Notes: generated by a model not told the origin, from the letters alone. 64,000 bases of DNA from Lactobacillus sp. PV012 (GCF_014522325.1 NZ_CP041983.1:124001-188000); one strand, 5' to 3'; positions 18,745-27,345 are shown, counted from the first letter of the stretch. Numbers and translations are program-made.

Positions 18745-18778
18745 AAAAAAACGGTTCGCTTAGGCGAACCGTTTTTTT
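18745..18778 (+). terminator. strong terminator of the adhesin gene
   Basis: ACGGTTCGC and GCGAACCGT form a GC-rich stem with TTAG loop, flanked by A7 and T7. Confidence 0.9.
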
Positions 18779-18857
18779 GTATTATTTTTAACTGAAGGCT
18801 ACCCGATAAGGGATTTTTTTGTTAAAATTAAAAAAATAATAAAATTAGGAGGAAATT

Positions 18858-20216
18858 ATGAAAGATAAAGAAAAATTGTCTACTAAACAATATTTAGTAG
18901 TAGCATCAATGATTTTTGCACTATTTTTTGGTGCAGGAAATTTAATTTTCCCCCTTCATTTAGGACAACTTGCGGGTGCTGCTTGGTTACAAGCTGCAGT
19001 AGGTTTTCTTCTAACTGGGGTTGCGTTGCCACTACTTTCGTTGTTAGCAATTGCAATTACTCGTAGTAATGGGGTTTATGATTTAAGTAAACCAGTGGGA
19101 GGATTTTTTGCTTTAGCATTTATGACCCTTATTCAATTGACAATTGGACCTCTGTATGCCACACCACGTTTAGCAACTGTGTCTTACACTGTCGGTGTTA
19201 AAGCACTCTTACCTAAGCAATTTCAAGGAATTGGATTAATTATCTTTGTAGTATTATTTTTTGCGGTTGTTTATGGTATTGCTTTTAAGCAAAGTGACAT
19301 CTTGTCTAGTTTAGGTAAGGTATTAAATCCTATCTTTTTAGTGGCTCTCTTTTTAGTATTTGTAGTAGCATTTGCTAAGCCACTTGGTAACCCAGCTGCA
19401 GCACCTGTAACACCTGAATACGCTCATGGTGCGTTTATTAATGGATTTTTGCAGGGGTATAATACTTTAGATGCATTAGCTGGTTTAGTGTTTGGGGTTG
19501 CAATTGTAACAGCTATTAAAACGATGGGTGTGAAAAAGGAAGCCAAGATTGCAGCAATTACGGTGAAGTCAGGGACAATTGGAATGCTAGCAATTGGAGT
19601 TATCTATGTTGCTTTAGTCTTAATGGGCGCAATGTCTTTAGGACATTTTAAAGTATCTGCTGACGGTGGTCAGGCGTTCTCACAAATTGTTACCTATTAT
19701 GCTGGGGTCTTTGGTCAAGCCTTCTTAGCCTTTTTGATAGTTTTAACTTGTTTAACAACCGCAGTTGGGTTAGTAGCTTCATTTGCAGAAGATTTCCAAT
19801 CTCACTTTGGTGGATTATCTTACCGTGGTTGGTTAACTGTTACTTGCGGATTTTCAGCCTTATTTGCTTGTTTTGGATTAGATGAATTAATCAAGTGGTC
19901 AGTACCTGTTTTAATGTTTCTTTATCCCTTAGCAATCGTAGTTATTGTTTTATCAATGATTTCACCATTAATTAAGAAAGATCATGTGGTTTACAAGATT
20001 ACCATTATTTTAACTTTAATTCCAAGTGTACTAGATTTCATTTATTCTCTTCCAGAACCGCTTAAGAGTAGTAACTTCGTTAAAAGTGTAGATGCCTTCC
20101 GCTTGCACTATTTCCCATTAGCTAATTTGGGAATTACTTGGATGGTACCAGCAATAATTGGAATTATTTTAGGAATTTTGGTTCACATTTATCGACGCAA
20201 AACTTCCCAAATTTAG
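18858..20216 (+). CDS. brnQ: branched-chain amino acid:cation symporter BrnQ
   Basis: A 452-residue membrane protein of the LIVCS family that imports leucine, isoleucine and valine with a cation. The N-terminal block FALFFGAGNLIFPLHLGQLAG is the family hallmark; IGPLYATPRLATVSYTVG and the TLDALAGLVFGVAIV block are also typical. About twelve helices are visible. ATG 18858 follows TTAGGAGGAAATT. Only about 80 bases separate it from the preceding terminator, too short for a T-box leader, so regulation by uncharged tRNA is not indicated. Length is usual. Confidence 0.92.
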   Translation: MKDKEKLSTKQYLVVASMIFALFFGAGNLIFPLHLGQLAGAAWLQAAVGFLLTGVALPLLSLLAIAITRSNGVYDLSKPVGGFFALAFMTLIQLTIGPLYATPRLATVSYTVGVKALLPKQFQGIGLIIFVVLFFAVVYGIAFKQSDILSSLGKVLNPIFLVALFLVFVVAFAKPLGNPAAAPVTPEYAHGAFINGFLQGYNTLDALAGLVFGVAIVTAIKTMGVKKEAKIAAITVKSGTIGMLAIGVIYVALVLMGAMSLGHFKVSADGGQAFSQIVTYYAGVFGQAFLAFLIVLTCLTTAVGLVASFAEDFQSHFGGLSYRGWLTVTCGFSALFACFGLDELIKWSVPVLMFLYPLAIVVIVLSMISPLIKKDHVVYKITIILTLIPSVLDFIYSLPEPLKSSNFVKSVDAFRLHYFPLANLGITWMVPAIIGIILGILVHIYRRKTSQI

Positions 20217-20229
20217 TGATTGTCTTTCT

Positions 20230-20259
20230 TTGAATTTTTTTAGTTTCAGGGCTTATAAT
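20230..20259 (+). promoter_or_regulatory. promoter for the nitroreductase gene
   Basis: TTGAAT (20230-20235) and TATAAT (20254-20259) with an 18-base spacer. The -10 box sits in the loop of a small inverted repeat AGTTTC/GAAACT. Confidence 0.5.
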
Positions 20260-20294
20260 GAAACTGAGAAGATAAAAGAAAGAAGGGATAATCG

Positions 20295-20942
20295 ATGTCA
20301 TTTAAAGAATTGATGGAGAAGCGTCATGCAGTACGTGAATTTTCTGATAAGAAGGTTCGCAAAGAAGACATTGAAGATATCTTAACAGAAGCTAGTTTTG
20401 CTCCTTCCTGGGAGAATGCTCAACCTTGGCATGTACATGTTGCGATAGGTGAAGCTTTAGAAGCAATTAAGAAGGAACACTTGGAATTAGCAGATAAAGG
20501 AACGATTAGTTGGACAGATATTAAGCCAATTACGCCAGATGATATGGATCGCTATTCAAGTGATAATGTTGGTAAATTTACTGAGGAATTGAGTGATTTT
20601 ACCAAGGCAGACTATAGCTTTTTTGAAGACCGTCAAAGACATTTATATAATGCGCAAGCTTTAATTTACATCACAGTAGATGAAAAGGCTGTTCCTTATA
20701 TGTTTTATGACTTAGGAGCATTTGGTCAAAGCATTTTGCTAGCAGCTGCTGAAAAGGGAATTGATTCAATTCCAGCTTATGAAATTGTCCGTTTCCCTGA
20801 TTCAATTAGAAAGCATATTGATATTCCAGAGCATGAGAAGATTTTCATGGGAATTGCATTAGGATATGCTGATGACGAACGTATAAATGAATTTAAGCCA
20901 AGTCGACGTAAGTTAGAAGACTTTGCTAAATTTAGTGAATAA
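20295..20942 (+). CDS. nitroreductase family flavoprotein
   Basis: A 215-residue FMN-dependent oxidoreductase. The N-terminal RHAVREFSDKKV and ASFAPSWENAQPWHVHV blocks carry the usual FMN phosphate and isoalloxazine contacts, and the Gly-rich middle DLGAFGQSILLAAAEKGIDS followed by IFMGIALGYAD closes the fold. Family members reduce nitroaromatics, quinones or flavins using NAD(P)H; the physiological substrate is unknown. AAAGAAAGAAGGG precedes ATG 20295. It is likely monocistronic. Confidence 0.88.
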   Translation: MSFKELMEKRHAVREFSDKKVRKEDIEDILTEASFAPSWENAQPWHVHVAIGEALEAIKKEHLELADKGTISWTDIKPITPDDMDRYSSDNVGKFTEELSDFTKADYSFFEDRQRHLYNAQALIYITVDEKAVPYMFYDLGAFGQSILLAAAEKGIDSIPAYEIVRFPDSIRKHIDIPEHEKIFMGIALGYADDERINEFKPSRRKLEDFAKFSE

Positions 20943-20946
20943 GAGA

Positions 20947-21010
20947 AAGCATTACCTCAATCATATGTCCTAATTTTAGGGTTCATATCAGGAAGGGTAA
21001 TGCTTTTTTA
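20947..21010 (+). terminator. terminator, first of a similar pair
   Basis: AAAGCATTACCT pairs with AGGGTAATGCTTT over a larger interior that itself can pair; T run follows. Confidence 0.7.
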
Positions 21011-21151
21011 TTGGCTGTTAGTGTTTATCGTGGCGATCCATCTAGCGCTCAACTAGTCCCACAATAAATGGTGCGATAACCCATGATAATAATTGAATAA
21101 AAGAGTATAATAAAATTACAATGATATTATATTCGTCTATCATCAGACGTG

Positions 21152-21190
21152 AAGGCATTACCTCAATTTAGTGGAAGGGTAATGCTTTTT
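21152..21190 (+). terminator. terminator-like hairpin, second of the pair
   Basis: GGCATTACCTCAAT...GAAGGGTAATGCTTTTT repeats the stem of the hairpin at 20947-21010 with a shorter loop. The 314-base gap 20943-21256 holds these two hairpins, a TATAAT near 21104 and no open frame I can support. Confidence 0.6.
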
Positions 21191-21256
21191 GCTTTTAGAA
21201 AATGAAGTGCCAATACGTTACAATAGAAGTAAGAAGAATAAGTAAAGGAGAGTTTT

Positions 21257-22171
21257 ATGCAAACAGGTTCAAAAATTATTACCTTAGACAATGGTTATCA
21301 TTTATGGACAAATACTCAAGGTCAAGGGGATATTCATCTTTTGGCACTTCATGGTGGTCCTGGTGGTAATCATGAATATTGGGAAGATGCAGCTGCTCAA
21401 TTAAAGAAACAAGGTCTTGATGTGCAAGTAACGATGTATGACCAATTAGGTTCCTTGTATTCTGATCAACCAGATTATTCTGATCCCGAAATTGCCAAAA
21501 AGTATTTAACTTACGAATACTTTTTAGATGAAGTAGATGAAGTTCGAGAAAAGCTTGGCCTTGATAACTTTTATTTAATTGGTCAAAGTTGGGGTGGACT
21601 TTTAGTCCAAGAATATGCTGTTAAGTATGGCCAACACTTAAAAGGAGCAATTGTTTCCTCAATGGTTGATGAAATTGATGAATATGTTGAAGCAGTTAAC
21701 CGCCGACGTCAAGAAGTCCTTCCTCAAACTGAAATTGATTTCATGCATGAATGTGAAGAAAAAGGTGACTACGATAATCAACGTTACCAAGATGATGTCC
21801 AAATCTTGAATATTAACTTTGTTGATCGTAAGCAACCTTCTAAGCTCTATCACTTAAAAGATCTTGGTGGAACTGCTGTTTATAATGCCTTTCAAGGTGA
21901 TAACGAATTTGTTATTACTGGTAAGTTGAAGGACTGGCACTTTAGAGACCAGTTGAAGAATATTAAGGTACCAACTTTGCTTACTTTTGGTGAAAATGAA
22001 ACAATGCCAATTTCAACTGCTAAGACTATGCAAAAAGAAATTCCAAATTCACGTTTAGTCACTACACCAGATGGAGGTCACCACCACATGGTGGATAACC
22101 CAGATGTTTATTACAAGCACCTAGCTGACTTTATCCGCAGTGTGGAAGATGGAAGTTTTAAAGGCGAATAA
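21257..22171 (+). CDS. pepI: proline iminopeptidase
   Basis: A 304-residue cytoplasmic serine peptidase that removes N-terminal proline from small peptides, part of casein-type peptide use in lactobacilli. Alpha/beta hydrolase marks: HGGPGGNHEYW oxyanion segment (near 33), nucleophile Ser111 in GQSWGG, the acid near LTFGENE, and His in GGHHHMVDNPDVYY. The GGPG and the YDQLGSLYSDQP segments are typical of the PepI/PIP family. AAAGGAG precedes ATG 21257. It ends 18 bases before a transposase remnant of the opposite strand, so it has no obvious own terminator. Confidence 0.9.
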   Translation: MQTGSKIITLDNGYHLWTNTQGQGDIHLLALHGGPGGNHEYWEDAAAQLKKQGLDVQVTMYDQLGSLYSDQPDYSDPEIAKKYLTYEYFLDEVDEVREKLGLDNFYLIGQSWGGLLVQEYAVKYGQHLKGAIVSSMVDEIDEYVEAVNRRRQEVLPQTEIDFMHECEEKGDYDNQRYQDDVQILNINFVDRKQPSKLYHLKDLGGTAVYNAFQGDNEFVITGKLKDWHFRDQLKNIKVPTLLTFGENETMPISTAKTMQKEIPNSRLVTTPDGGHHHMVDNPDVYYKHLADFIRSVEDGSFKGE

Positions 22172-22189
22172 GTCAAAAGCAACTTGAAG

Positions 22190-22357
22190 CTAACCCCTAA
22201 AATTGGACGTTAGTTTTAAATATATTTCTAAGGCAAGATTCCAATATTCCATTGGGGTCTTGTCTTTTAATGTATGGCGAATTCCCTCAAAGTTGTAATA
22301 TCTTAAATATTTTTCATAGTTTCTTATAAATTCAGGAGTAAAGTTAATTTCGGCCAT
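22190..22357 (-). pseudogene. 3' fragment of an integrase-core (IS3-like) transposase
   Basis: Fifty-five codons (ATG-equivalent at 22357, stop 22190-22192). The peptide around YEKYLRYYNFEGIRH followed by LKDKTPMEYWN is the usual end of rve-type DDE transposases: a helix, then the K(D/M)TPxEYW motif. Everything upstream is missing. The sequence TAACCCCTAAAATTGGAC at 22191-22208 resembles the terminal inverted repeat of IS3-family elements such as IS1223; the opposite end is absent. It is a dead remnant. Confidence 0.7.
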
Positions 22358-22359
22358 TT

Positions 22360-22470
22360 TTAATTATCTAATTTTTTAAACAATTCATCAGTAGAGTGGA
22401 CTGTTTGATAATCTCCTCTTGCATACTCTGCTAATGATTTTTCAATACTATTTTCTAACTCAGGACTCAT
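22360..22470 (-). CDS. short antitoxin-like protein, probably truncated
   Basis: A 36-residue product starting at ATG 22470 behind a very good AAGGAGATGG site. The longer frame to 22584 runs backward through a terminator hairpin and is not credible. The peptide, ending in YARGDYQTVHSTDELFKKLDN, resembles the C-terminal, toxin-wrapping half of RelB/DinJ-type or related antitoxins (acidic, with ARG-Y and DELF-like motifs), but the DNA-binding N-terminal half is absent. The toxin position directly downstream is occupied by the transposase fragment, so the toxin may have been deleted. Confidence 0.45.
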   Translation of the reverse strand: MSPELENSIEKSLAEYARGDYQTVHSTDELFKKLDN

Positions 22471-22530
22471 TTTTACCATCTCCTTATATATAAAAGCATA
22501 AAATGTTTTAATTTGTGACCTTTTTGTGAT

Positions 22531-22576
22531 AAAAAATACCTCACAATTGTTAGATTTATGTCTAACAATTATGAGG
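22531..22576 (-). terminator. terminator of the small membrane protein gene
   Basis: CCTCACAATTGTTAGA (22539-22554) pairs over about 16 bp with 22561-22576, then a T run when read on the - strand. Confidence 0.8.
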
Positions 22577-22590
22577 CACTTCATTTTTGT

Positions 22591-22926
22591 TTATTCTTCG
22601 TTTTCATGTTTTCTAATTTCAAAGATAACCGCAATAATCGTTAAAATGATACCGATGATTGCAAAACAAATTGAGATGGGATGATCAGTACCAGCACCAA
22701 AAGGTGATTTAAAGTAACTATCGAACCAGATAGCTGAAATTACACCTTCAAAGATTGCCCAGGCATATTGTCCAGTCCGCATGAAGTAGTAGTAAACTGC
22801 ATAAATGGCAATTAGTAAAATAAGGTTAACTGGGAAGTACCAAACAGATAGTGGAGAAATAAAAATACTAATAATTAATAAGATGGTAAATACTATCCAA
22901 AAAGTGTTCATTGTTTGTCTATTCAT
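22591..22926 (-). CDS. four-helix membrane protein, unknown function
   Basis: A 111-residue membrane protein with four hydrophobic stretches: about residues 9-27, 31-49, 55-66 and 85-102, then a charged tail IRKHENEE. Between helices 3 and 4 lies FDSYFKSPFGAGTDHPIS. I do not recognise a characterised family. GGAGG appears just before the start when read on this strand. It is monocistronic with its own terminator, which argues that it is a real gene. Confidence 0.65.
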   Translation of the reverse strand: MNRQTMNTFWIVFTILLIISIFISPLSVWYFPVNLILLIAIYAVYYYFMRTGQYAWAIFEGVISAIWFDSYFKSPFGAGTDHPISICFAIIGIILTIIAVIFEIRKHENEE

Positions 22927-23100
22927 ATGTGAAGTCCTCCATTAAAATTCTCTACCTTTATCATTGTAACTTTATTTATTAATTTTTGAAAAAATAAGGG
23001 CTTAGATTGGTTAAAATGAATCGTTTATTATATAATAATTATATAGATAAATGTAAGCGGTATATTTAATGGATGATGTTATATAATCAAGGAGAAACCT

Positions 23101-23712
23101 ATGGCAAAAAAATGGACAAAATTAGTTGGTAGCATTACTTTAGCTGGTGCACTTTTGTTAACAGCAACAGCTTGTTCCGATAATTCAAGCTCAGAAACTA
23201 AGAGCTCGCAATCGTCTACTAGCTCAAGTACAAGTAATAAGAGTAGTGCTAAAAAGACAGCTAGCACTGCTGTAAAAACTGCCCAAATTAAGCTTAGTCA
23301 AACTGATGCAATCAATAAGTTCCATGAAAAATATAAGGGAAAAGAAGTTAAAGAAATTTCTCTAGAAAAAGAAAATGGAAGCTATGTTTATAATATTGAT
23401 GGTTTTGATAAAACCCATGAATATGAAGTAAAAGTTAATGCAATTAGTGGAAAAATCCTTTCAAACAAGACAGAAAAAGCTGATTTGGATGAAATGAATG
23501 AAAAAGCTTTAGATGTTGACAACTTAATTAGTCGCAATGAAGCAACTAAGATTGCAGAAAAGAAAGTAAGTGGCACAGCAGATAAGTGGGACTTGAAGCA
23601 AAGTGGTAAAAATACCATTTGGGAAATTGAAGTAGTAGATGGTACTACTAAACATGAAGTTCAAATTAATGCTAAAACTAAAGAAGTACTAAAAGTAGAG
23701 AAGGAAAATTAA
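23101..23712 (+). CDS. PepSY-domain lipoprotein
   Basis: A 203-residue surface lipoprotein. The signal peptide ends in the lipobox TATAC, lipidated Cys near residue 25. A Ser/Thr/Lys linker to about residue 60 is followed by two PepSY modules (about 65-125 and 137-200), each with the pattern helix, KGKEVKEISLE..., Y-NIDGFDKTHEYEVKVNAISGKIL and WEIEVVDG...EVQINAKTKEVL. PepSY domains are thought to inhibit or bind peptidases in the periplasm or wall zone; direct function is unproven here. A good AAGGAG lies ahead of ATG 23101 and a strong terminator follows. Confidence 0.85.
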   Translation: MAKKWTKLVGSITLAGALLLTATACSDNSSSETKSSQSSTSSSTSNKSSAKKTASTAVKTAQIKLSQTDAINKFHEKYKGKEVKEISLEKENGSYVYNIDGFDKTHEYEVKVNAISGKILSNKTEKADLDEMNEKALDVDNLISRNEATKIAEKKVSGTADKWDLKQSGKNTIWEIEVVDGTTKHEVQINAKTKEVLKVEKEN

Positions 23713-23741
23713 TTCTTCCTAGCTAAAATTATTGGTTAACC

Positions 23742-23774
23742 AAAAAGAGCGTTTTGAGGAACGCTCTTTTTTTG
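23742..23774. terminator. bidirectional terminator
   Basis: AAAAAGAGCGTT and AACGCTCTTTTTTT with a short loop between convergent genes. Confidence 0.9.
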
Positions 23775-23796
23775 TAGGCAAAAATTTGATTGAAAT

Positions 23797-24654
23797 TTAT
23801 TTTTTGCGATAACCTGCAATATCAGTATAAGAAAAGTTATAGTCTAATTTTTTTCCATAAGCTTTTTCATAGGCAGCTATTTTTTGCTCATAATCTTTTT
23901 GACACATTAATTTAGCGTTTTGCTCAACACTGAGCTTAGGATTAGGATAAATCGTTGGTAAAACATGTAGAATAGTTTGAGTTTTGAAAAAGTTGGGATC
24001 ACTTTTTTCAATGCTTTTGGTATCTCTAATTTCAGTAAAACAAGAAATAATTGGTACGTTAAGTTTAGCGGCGTAATAGTAGGTACCTTTTTGCATTGGA
24101 CGAGGTTTGCGATAATTGAACCACATTTCTTGCTCAGGATAAATTAAAATCCAATTATTTTTACGTAATACCTCATTTAAATGCTTAGGAAAGTCTCGCC
24201 CTAAATAACGAATGCTGCGACTTAGTGGGATTGTAGGTAAGTGTTTCATGAGAAACCCAATCCAGCTAGGTAAAAGCAAATTGGTGTCTTCAATAACAAA
24301 GTACAAATTTTTATGATTTTTGCTGGCAAGGCGGGCAATTGGCAAGCTATCTAGTTGGTTAAAGTGATTTGAAGTGACAAAAGCCCGAGGAATTTTGCGT
24401 AAATCTTGAGGATTATCAATTTTATCATTTTTGCCTAGCAATTGAGCTACTTGTTTAAAAAATTGCTTGGTAAAAAAGCTGGTCACTTTATCAGTGTTTT
24501 TTTGCTTCGCTTTCCAAAAATCATTCACTAACTTTAAGCTGTCAGCGTTACTAATTTTTGGATCACCAATTTCTGCTTTTGCGTGAAAATCGTTGTTTAA
24601 GACATTTTTTTTGATATTTTCAATAACTTTTTCGCGGTTATCGCCAATAATCAT
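23797..24654 (-). CDS. PlsC-like acyltransferase (last gene of the GT8 operon)
   Basis: A 285-residue enzyme of the glycerol-phosphate/lysophospholipid acyltransferase superfamily. The catalytic HX4D motif is NHFNQLD (near residue 97), a second conserved block is IPLSRSIRYLG, and IYPEQEMW stands for the EGT/EG-type acceptor motif. No signal peptide or clear transmembrane helix is seen, so it likely works at the inner membrane face. ATG overlaps the upstream GT8 stop by four bases (ATGA), strong evidence of co-translation. The acceptor is unknown; in this setting a glycolipid or glycan made by the neighbouring glycosyltransferases is a fair guess. Confidence 0.75.
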   Translation of the reverse strand: MIIGDNREKVIENIKKNVLNNDFHAKAEIGDPKISNADSLKLVNDFWKAKQKNTDKVTSFFTKQFFKQVAQLLGKNDKIDNPQDLRKIPRAFVTSNHFNQLDSLPIARLASKNHKNLYFVIEDTNLLLPSWIGFLMKHLPTIPLSRSIRYLGRDFPKHLNEVLRKNNWILIYPEQEMWFNYRKPRPMQKGTYYYAAKLNVPIISCFTEIRDTKSIEKSDPNFFKTQTILHVLPTIYPNPKLSVEQNAKLMCQKDYEQKIAAYEKAYGKKLDYNFSYTDIAGYRKK

Positions 24655-25610
24655 AGTTTAATTTTTTCTCCTTGTTGTTTCACTTTTGCCCAAGTATTGG
24701 TCTGCTCAATTTCTTTGACACGTTGGGCCATTTTTTCTAAGTCATCACGTTGTTTTTGACGGTCAGCATCAGTAAAATTGGCTAATTCTTGCTTTAATGT
24801 TTCATAAAAAGGAGTTTCTTTTGCGACATCCCAGAAGTAGTTACCATATTGTACATCTTCAAAATGCCATGGCTTAAAGAAAAGATTATAGTGGACAATT
24901 TTGGGATCCTTGATAGGAGGGATACTTTCGTTAGGCATAGTATCCCATTTACCATCTAAGTGATAAATATAATCTTCACAAATTTCATTCATATAAGCTT
25001 GATCAGGATCAAGATTATCAAATTGATATTTGCCTAAGAGATACAAGAATCTGTCGATAAATTTTTTCTCTCTAAAAGCTTTTAAGTTGAACAAAATCAC
25101 ACCGTTATTGATATATTTTTCAGGTGGGAAGATTCCTTGACATTGTTTAATATATTCTTGGAGTAGTGGCATGTAACGGATTGAGAGATCAGGAGCAGAG
25201 CCAAACATGTTATTGCCAAGGTCAGTATCATATAATTCAGCAATATCTGTATTGACAATTGTGTCTGCATCTAAATAGATACTTTTATCATATTGTGGGA
25301 ATAATTCAGGAATAAATAAACGATAAAAAATCGCCATTGTGAAAAATTGTCCCCTTAAGTAGTTTTCTTTGGTATTAGTGATTGGCTTTAACAATTCATC
25401 GTCAATATGAAAGATATTGATATGAACATTATCTGTGGCAAGATTCTTGAGTGCTTGCTTGTGCTCCTCACTAATTTCTTGGACTAAAACATAGATAGTG
25501 TAATCACGGTTAGGGTTTGCATGGTTAATAAGTGATTGAATTGAGACTCCAGCGTAAGGAGTATAGTTATCAGTAATAGTATAAAAAACTGGAATAGTAG
25601 TCATTAACAT
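24651..25610 (-). CDS. glycosyltransferase family 8 protein
   Basis: A 319-residue retaining glycosyltransferase. The opening VFYTITDNYTPYAGVSIQSL, the metal-binding DXD motif in YLDADTIV near residue 116, the NNGVILFNLKAFR block and the final HYNLFFKPWH match family 8 (LgtC/RfaJ type), which moves glucose or galactose from UDP-sugars. The C-terminal 50 residues form a charged helix that could hold the enzyme at the membrane. It is in line with another GT8 gene upstream (85-base gap) and overlaps the acyltransferase gene downstream. Acceptor unknown. Confidence 0.85.
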   Translation of the reverse strand: MLMTTIPVFYTITDNYTPYAGVSIQSLINHANPNRDYTIYVLVQEISEEHKQALKNLATDNVHINIFHIDDELLKPITNTKENYLRGQFFTMAIFYRLFIPELFPQYDKSIYLDADTIVNTDIAELYDTDLGNNMFGSAPDLSIRYMPLLQEYIKQCQGIFPPEKYINNGVILFNLKAFREKKFIDRFLYLLGKYQFDNLDPDQAYMNEICEDYIYHLDGKWDTMPNESIPPIKDPKIVHYNLFFKPWHFEDVQYGNYFWDVAKETPFYETLKQELANFTDADRQKQRDDLEKMAQRVKEIEQTNTWAKVKQQGEKIKL

Positions 25611-25694
25611 TCATCCTTTAATATTAATTATAGTTGGGTCAAGAGTACCAGACTAAGGAAGATTAAGCAAGTAGGCTTAGGATTCTTACTTAGT

Positions 25695-26522
25695 CTATCC
25701 TTTAAGTTTGGGTTTTAAAGCTAGATACTTATTCAAAATATCATCATATTCATAAATATTTAAATCTTTGTGGACTTTTTCAACTTGCCAAGGCTTGATA
25801 GTAACGGTGTGAAAGTAGGGGAAAAAACGAAAACTAGTAGTAAAGTGTTGAATTACAGTATCATTTTGCAGTCGATGTTGTTCATTATATTTTCGAGGTG
25901 CAATTCTTTTTTCAGTAGCAAGTTTATTAATAGCTGCTTGATCAGGTAGTAACATTTCCCGCTTTTTAATTAAGTGACGTACTTTTTCAAAGAGATGAGT
26001 TTTCTTAATTTCAGCCATATTTAAAAGTAAAACGCCAGAGTTAACATAGTCAAAGGCTTTGAATTCATCATGGTAAAACCAGCGACCGTAGTAATCAAGT
26101 ACGCCAACGAATTCTACATTAGTTAAGTCTTGGTTATAGAATTCTGTAATGTCTTTTCGGACAATAATGTCATCATCTAAGTAAAGGATGCGATCAGGTA
26201 AATTAGGAATTTCATCTGCATAGAGACGGATTAAGGCATAAGGAGTAAAGCGAGTATTTTGGTTAGCAAGTGGAGGATTTTTTTGGTAAAGATCTGTAAT
26301 ATCAATTAATTCAATGCTACTTTTATCATTTACTTCTTTAAGTTGTTGGTTAATTACCTTAATTGCTTGCATACTAAAAGGACTAAAAGTTTTAGTATCA
26401 TTTTTAGCTGTCATTGTTAAAACATATAAATGGAGTGGTTTTTGGTAATTTTTTAAAAGAGACAAAGTGGCAATTAAAACTCCGTCTTCGGCATGAGAAT
26501 CACCGCAAAATAAAATATTCAC
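25695..26522 (-). CDS. glycosyltransferase family 8 protein
   Basis: A 275-residue second family 8 enzyme. It opens MNILFCGDSHAEDGVL, has the metal site in YLDDDIIV near residue 118, the VNSGVLLLNMAEIKK acceptor-side block, a DQAAIN motif and the C-terminal HFTTSFRFFPYFHT...KPW closing segment. It is only distantly similar to its neighbour, so it probably adds a different sugar or linkage. The gene begins 13 bases after the upstream acyltransferase stops, consistent with one transcript. Confidence 0.85.
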   Translation of the reverse strand: MNILFCGDSHAEDGVLIATLSLLKNYQKPLHLYVLTMTAKNDTKTFSPFSMQAIKVINQQLKEVNDKSSIELIDITDLYQKNPPLANQNTRFTPYALIRLYADEIPNLPDRILYLDDDIIVRKDITEFYNQDLTNVEFVGVLDYYGRWFYHDEFKAFDYVNSGVLLLNMAEIKKTHLFEKVRHLIKKREMLLPDQAAINKLATEKRIAPRKYNEQHRLQNDTVIQHFTTSFRFFPYFHTVTIKPWQVEKVHKDLNIYEYDDILNKYLALKPKLKG

Positions 26523-26535
26523 TTGAAATCACTTT

Positions 26536-27282
26536 CTAATTTACTTTTTGATAATGATAGTATTGATAGTTACTTGATTTGGCACGCTTTTGCATGACTT
26601 GATAAATTTCATCATGTAATTTAGCTTGTTGAACCTTTTTAGGTAATGAGGTATCTGGGAGAAAAGGCCCATCGATATAGACAATAATTTGAGGCTTTTT
26701 GCCATGTTTAGGCGCTTGATAAGTTGTTGTCATGACAAAACTTGGTGCCTTAAAAGAAACAGGAAAATTCATACTTGTTTCAGGAAAAGGACGAATCTGG
26801 GTATAGTACGGCCAAACATGAGCTTCTGGATAAATGACAATATGATTGCCAGTTTTGATGAGCTTTTTGATAGCATTGATTAATTTAATTGATTGCTTTA
26901 GATCATTGCCAACAGGCAAAGCCCCATAAGGAAGGATATGTTTGCCTAAGATGGGAATTCCCCAGTTTGCTTGGTCAGCAATGGCATAGTATTGCTTTTT
27001 GCCAAAAAGCAAAATTGGCATAAAGGCATCATTCATTGGTTGAGTATGATTTGCAAAAACAAAATACCCTTGATTTTGATAAGGAACTAGTTTTTGACGG
27101 CCAACAATTTTAACTCTTAAATATCCATAGGTTAAAAGAGCTGCAAAATCTTTGGCGAGAGCCCTGACTAATCCATTAGGAAATTTTTGATTAATGATTT
27201 GATAATTATCGCTTAGTTTAAAATTTTGTTTTTTACTTTTAACTAGATCATCAGCTAGAGTATGATAATAAAATTTTTTCAT
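26536..27282 (-). CDS. PlsC-like acyltransferase (first gene of the GT8 operon)
   Basis: A 248-residue member of the same acyltransferase superfamily as the last gene of the operon, but not a recent duplicate. The catalytic motif reads NHTQPMND, where His and Asp are one residue further apart than in the usual HX4D, so either the spacing is relaxed or a different acid is used. Other blocks are ILPYGALPVGND and IYPEAHVWPY. The substrate is unknown. AAGG lies close before ATG 27282. It leads the four-gene operon acyltransferase, GT8, GT8, acyltransferase. Confidence 0.7.
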   Translation of the reverse strand: MKKFYYHTLADDLVKSKKQNFKLSDNYQIINQKFPNGLVRALAKDFAALLTYGYLRVKIVGRQKLVPYQNQGYFVFANHTQPMNDAFMPILLFGKKQYYAIADQANWGIPILGKHILPYGALPVGNDLKQSIKLINAIKKLIKTGNHIVIYPEAHVWPYYTQIRPFPETSMNFPVSFKAPSFVMTTTYQAPKHGKKPQIIVYIDGPFLPDTSLPKKVQQAKLHDEIYQVMQKRAKSSNYQYYHYQKVN

Positions 27283-27345
27283 ATCCTTAATTATAAAGGA
27301 TTTCTAAAGATAAACATAGTATTGTTGCCGAAATGCTCAAAGATA

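Noticed and set aside
22471..22584. N-terminal extension of the antitoxin-like frame
   Set aside because: It translates the terminator hairpin of the adjacent gene; the ribosome binding site sits before the internal ATG at 22470.
23797..27282. GT8 genes as the glycosylation machinery of a serine-rich repeat adhesin
   Set aside because: GT8 enzymes do act in such loci elsewhere, but here they sit with acyltransferases about 12 kb from the adhesin and there is no SecA2/SecY2 or GtfA/GtfB. The link is not supported.
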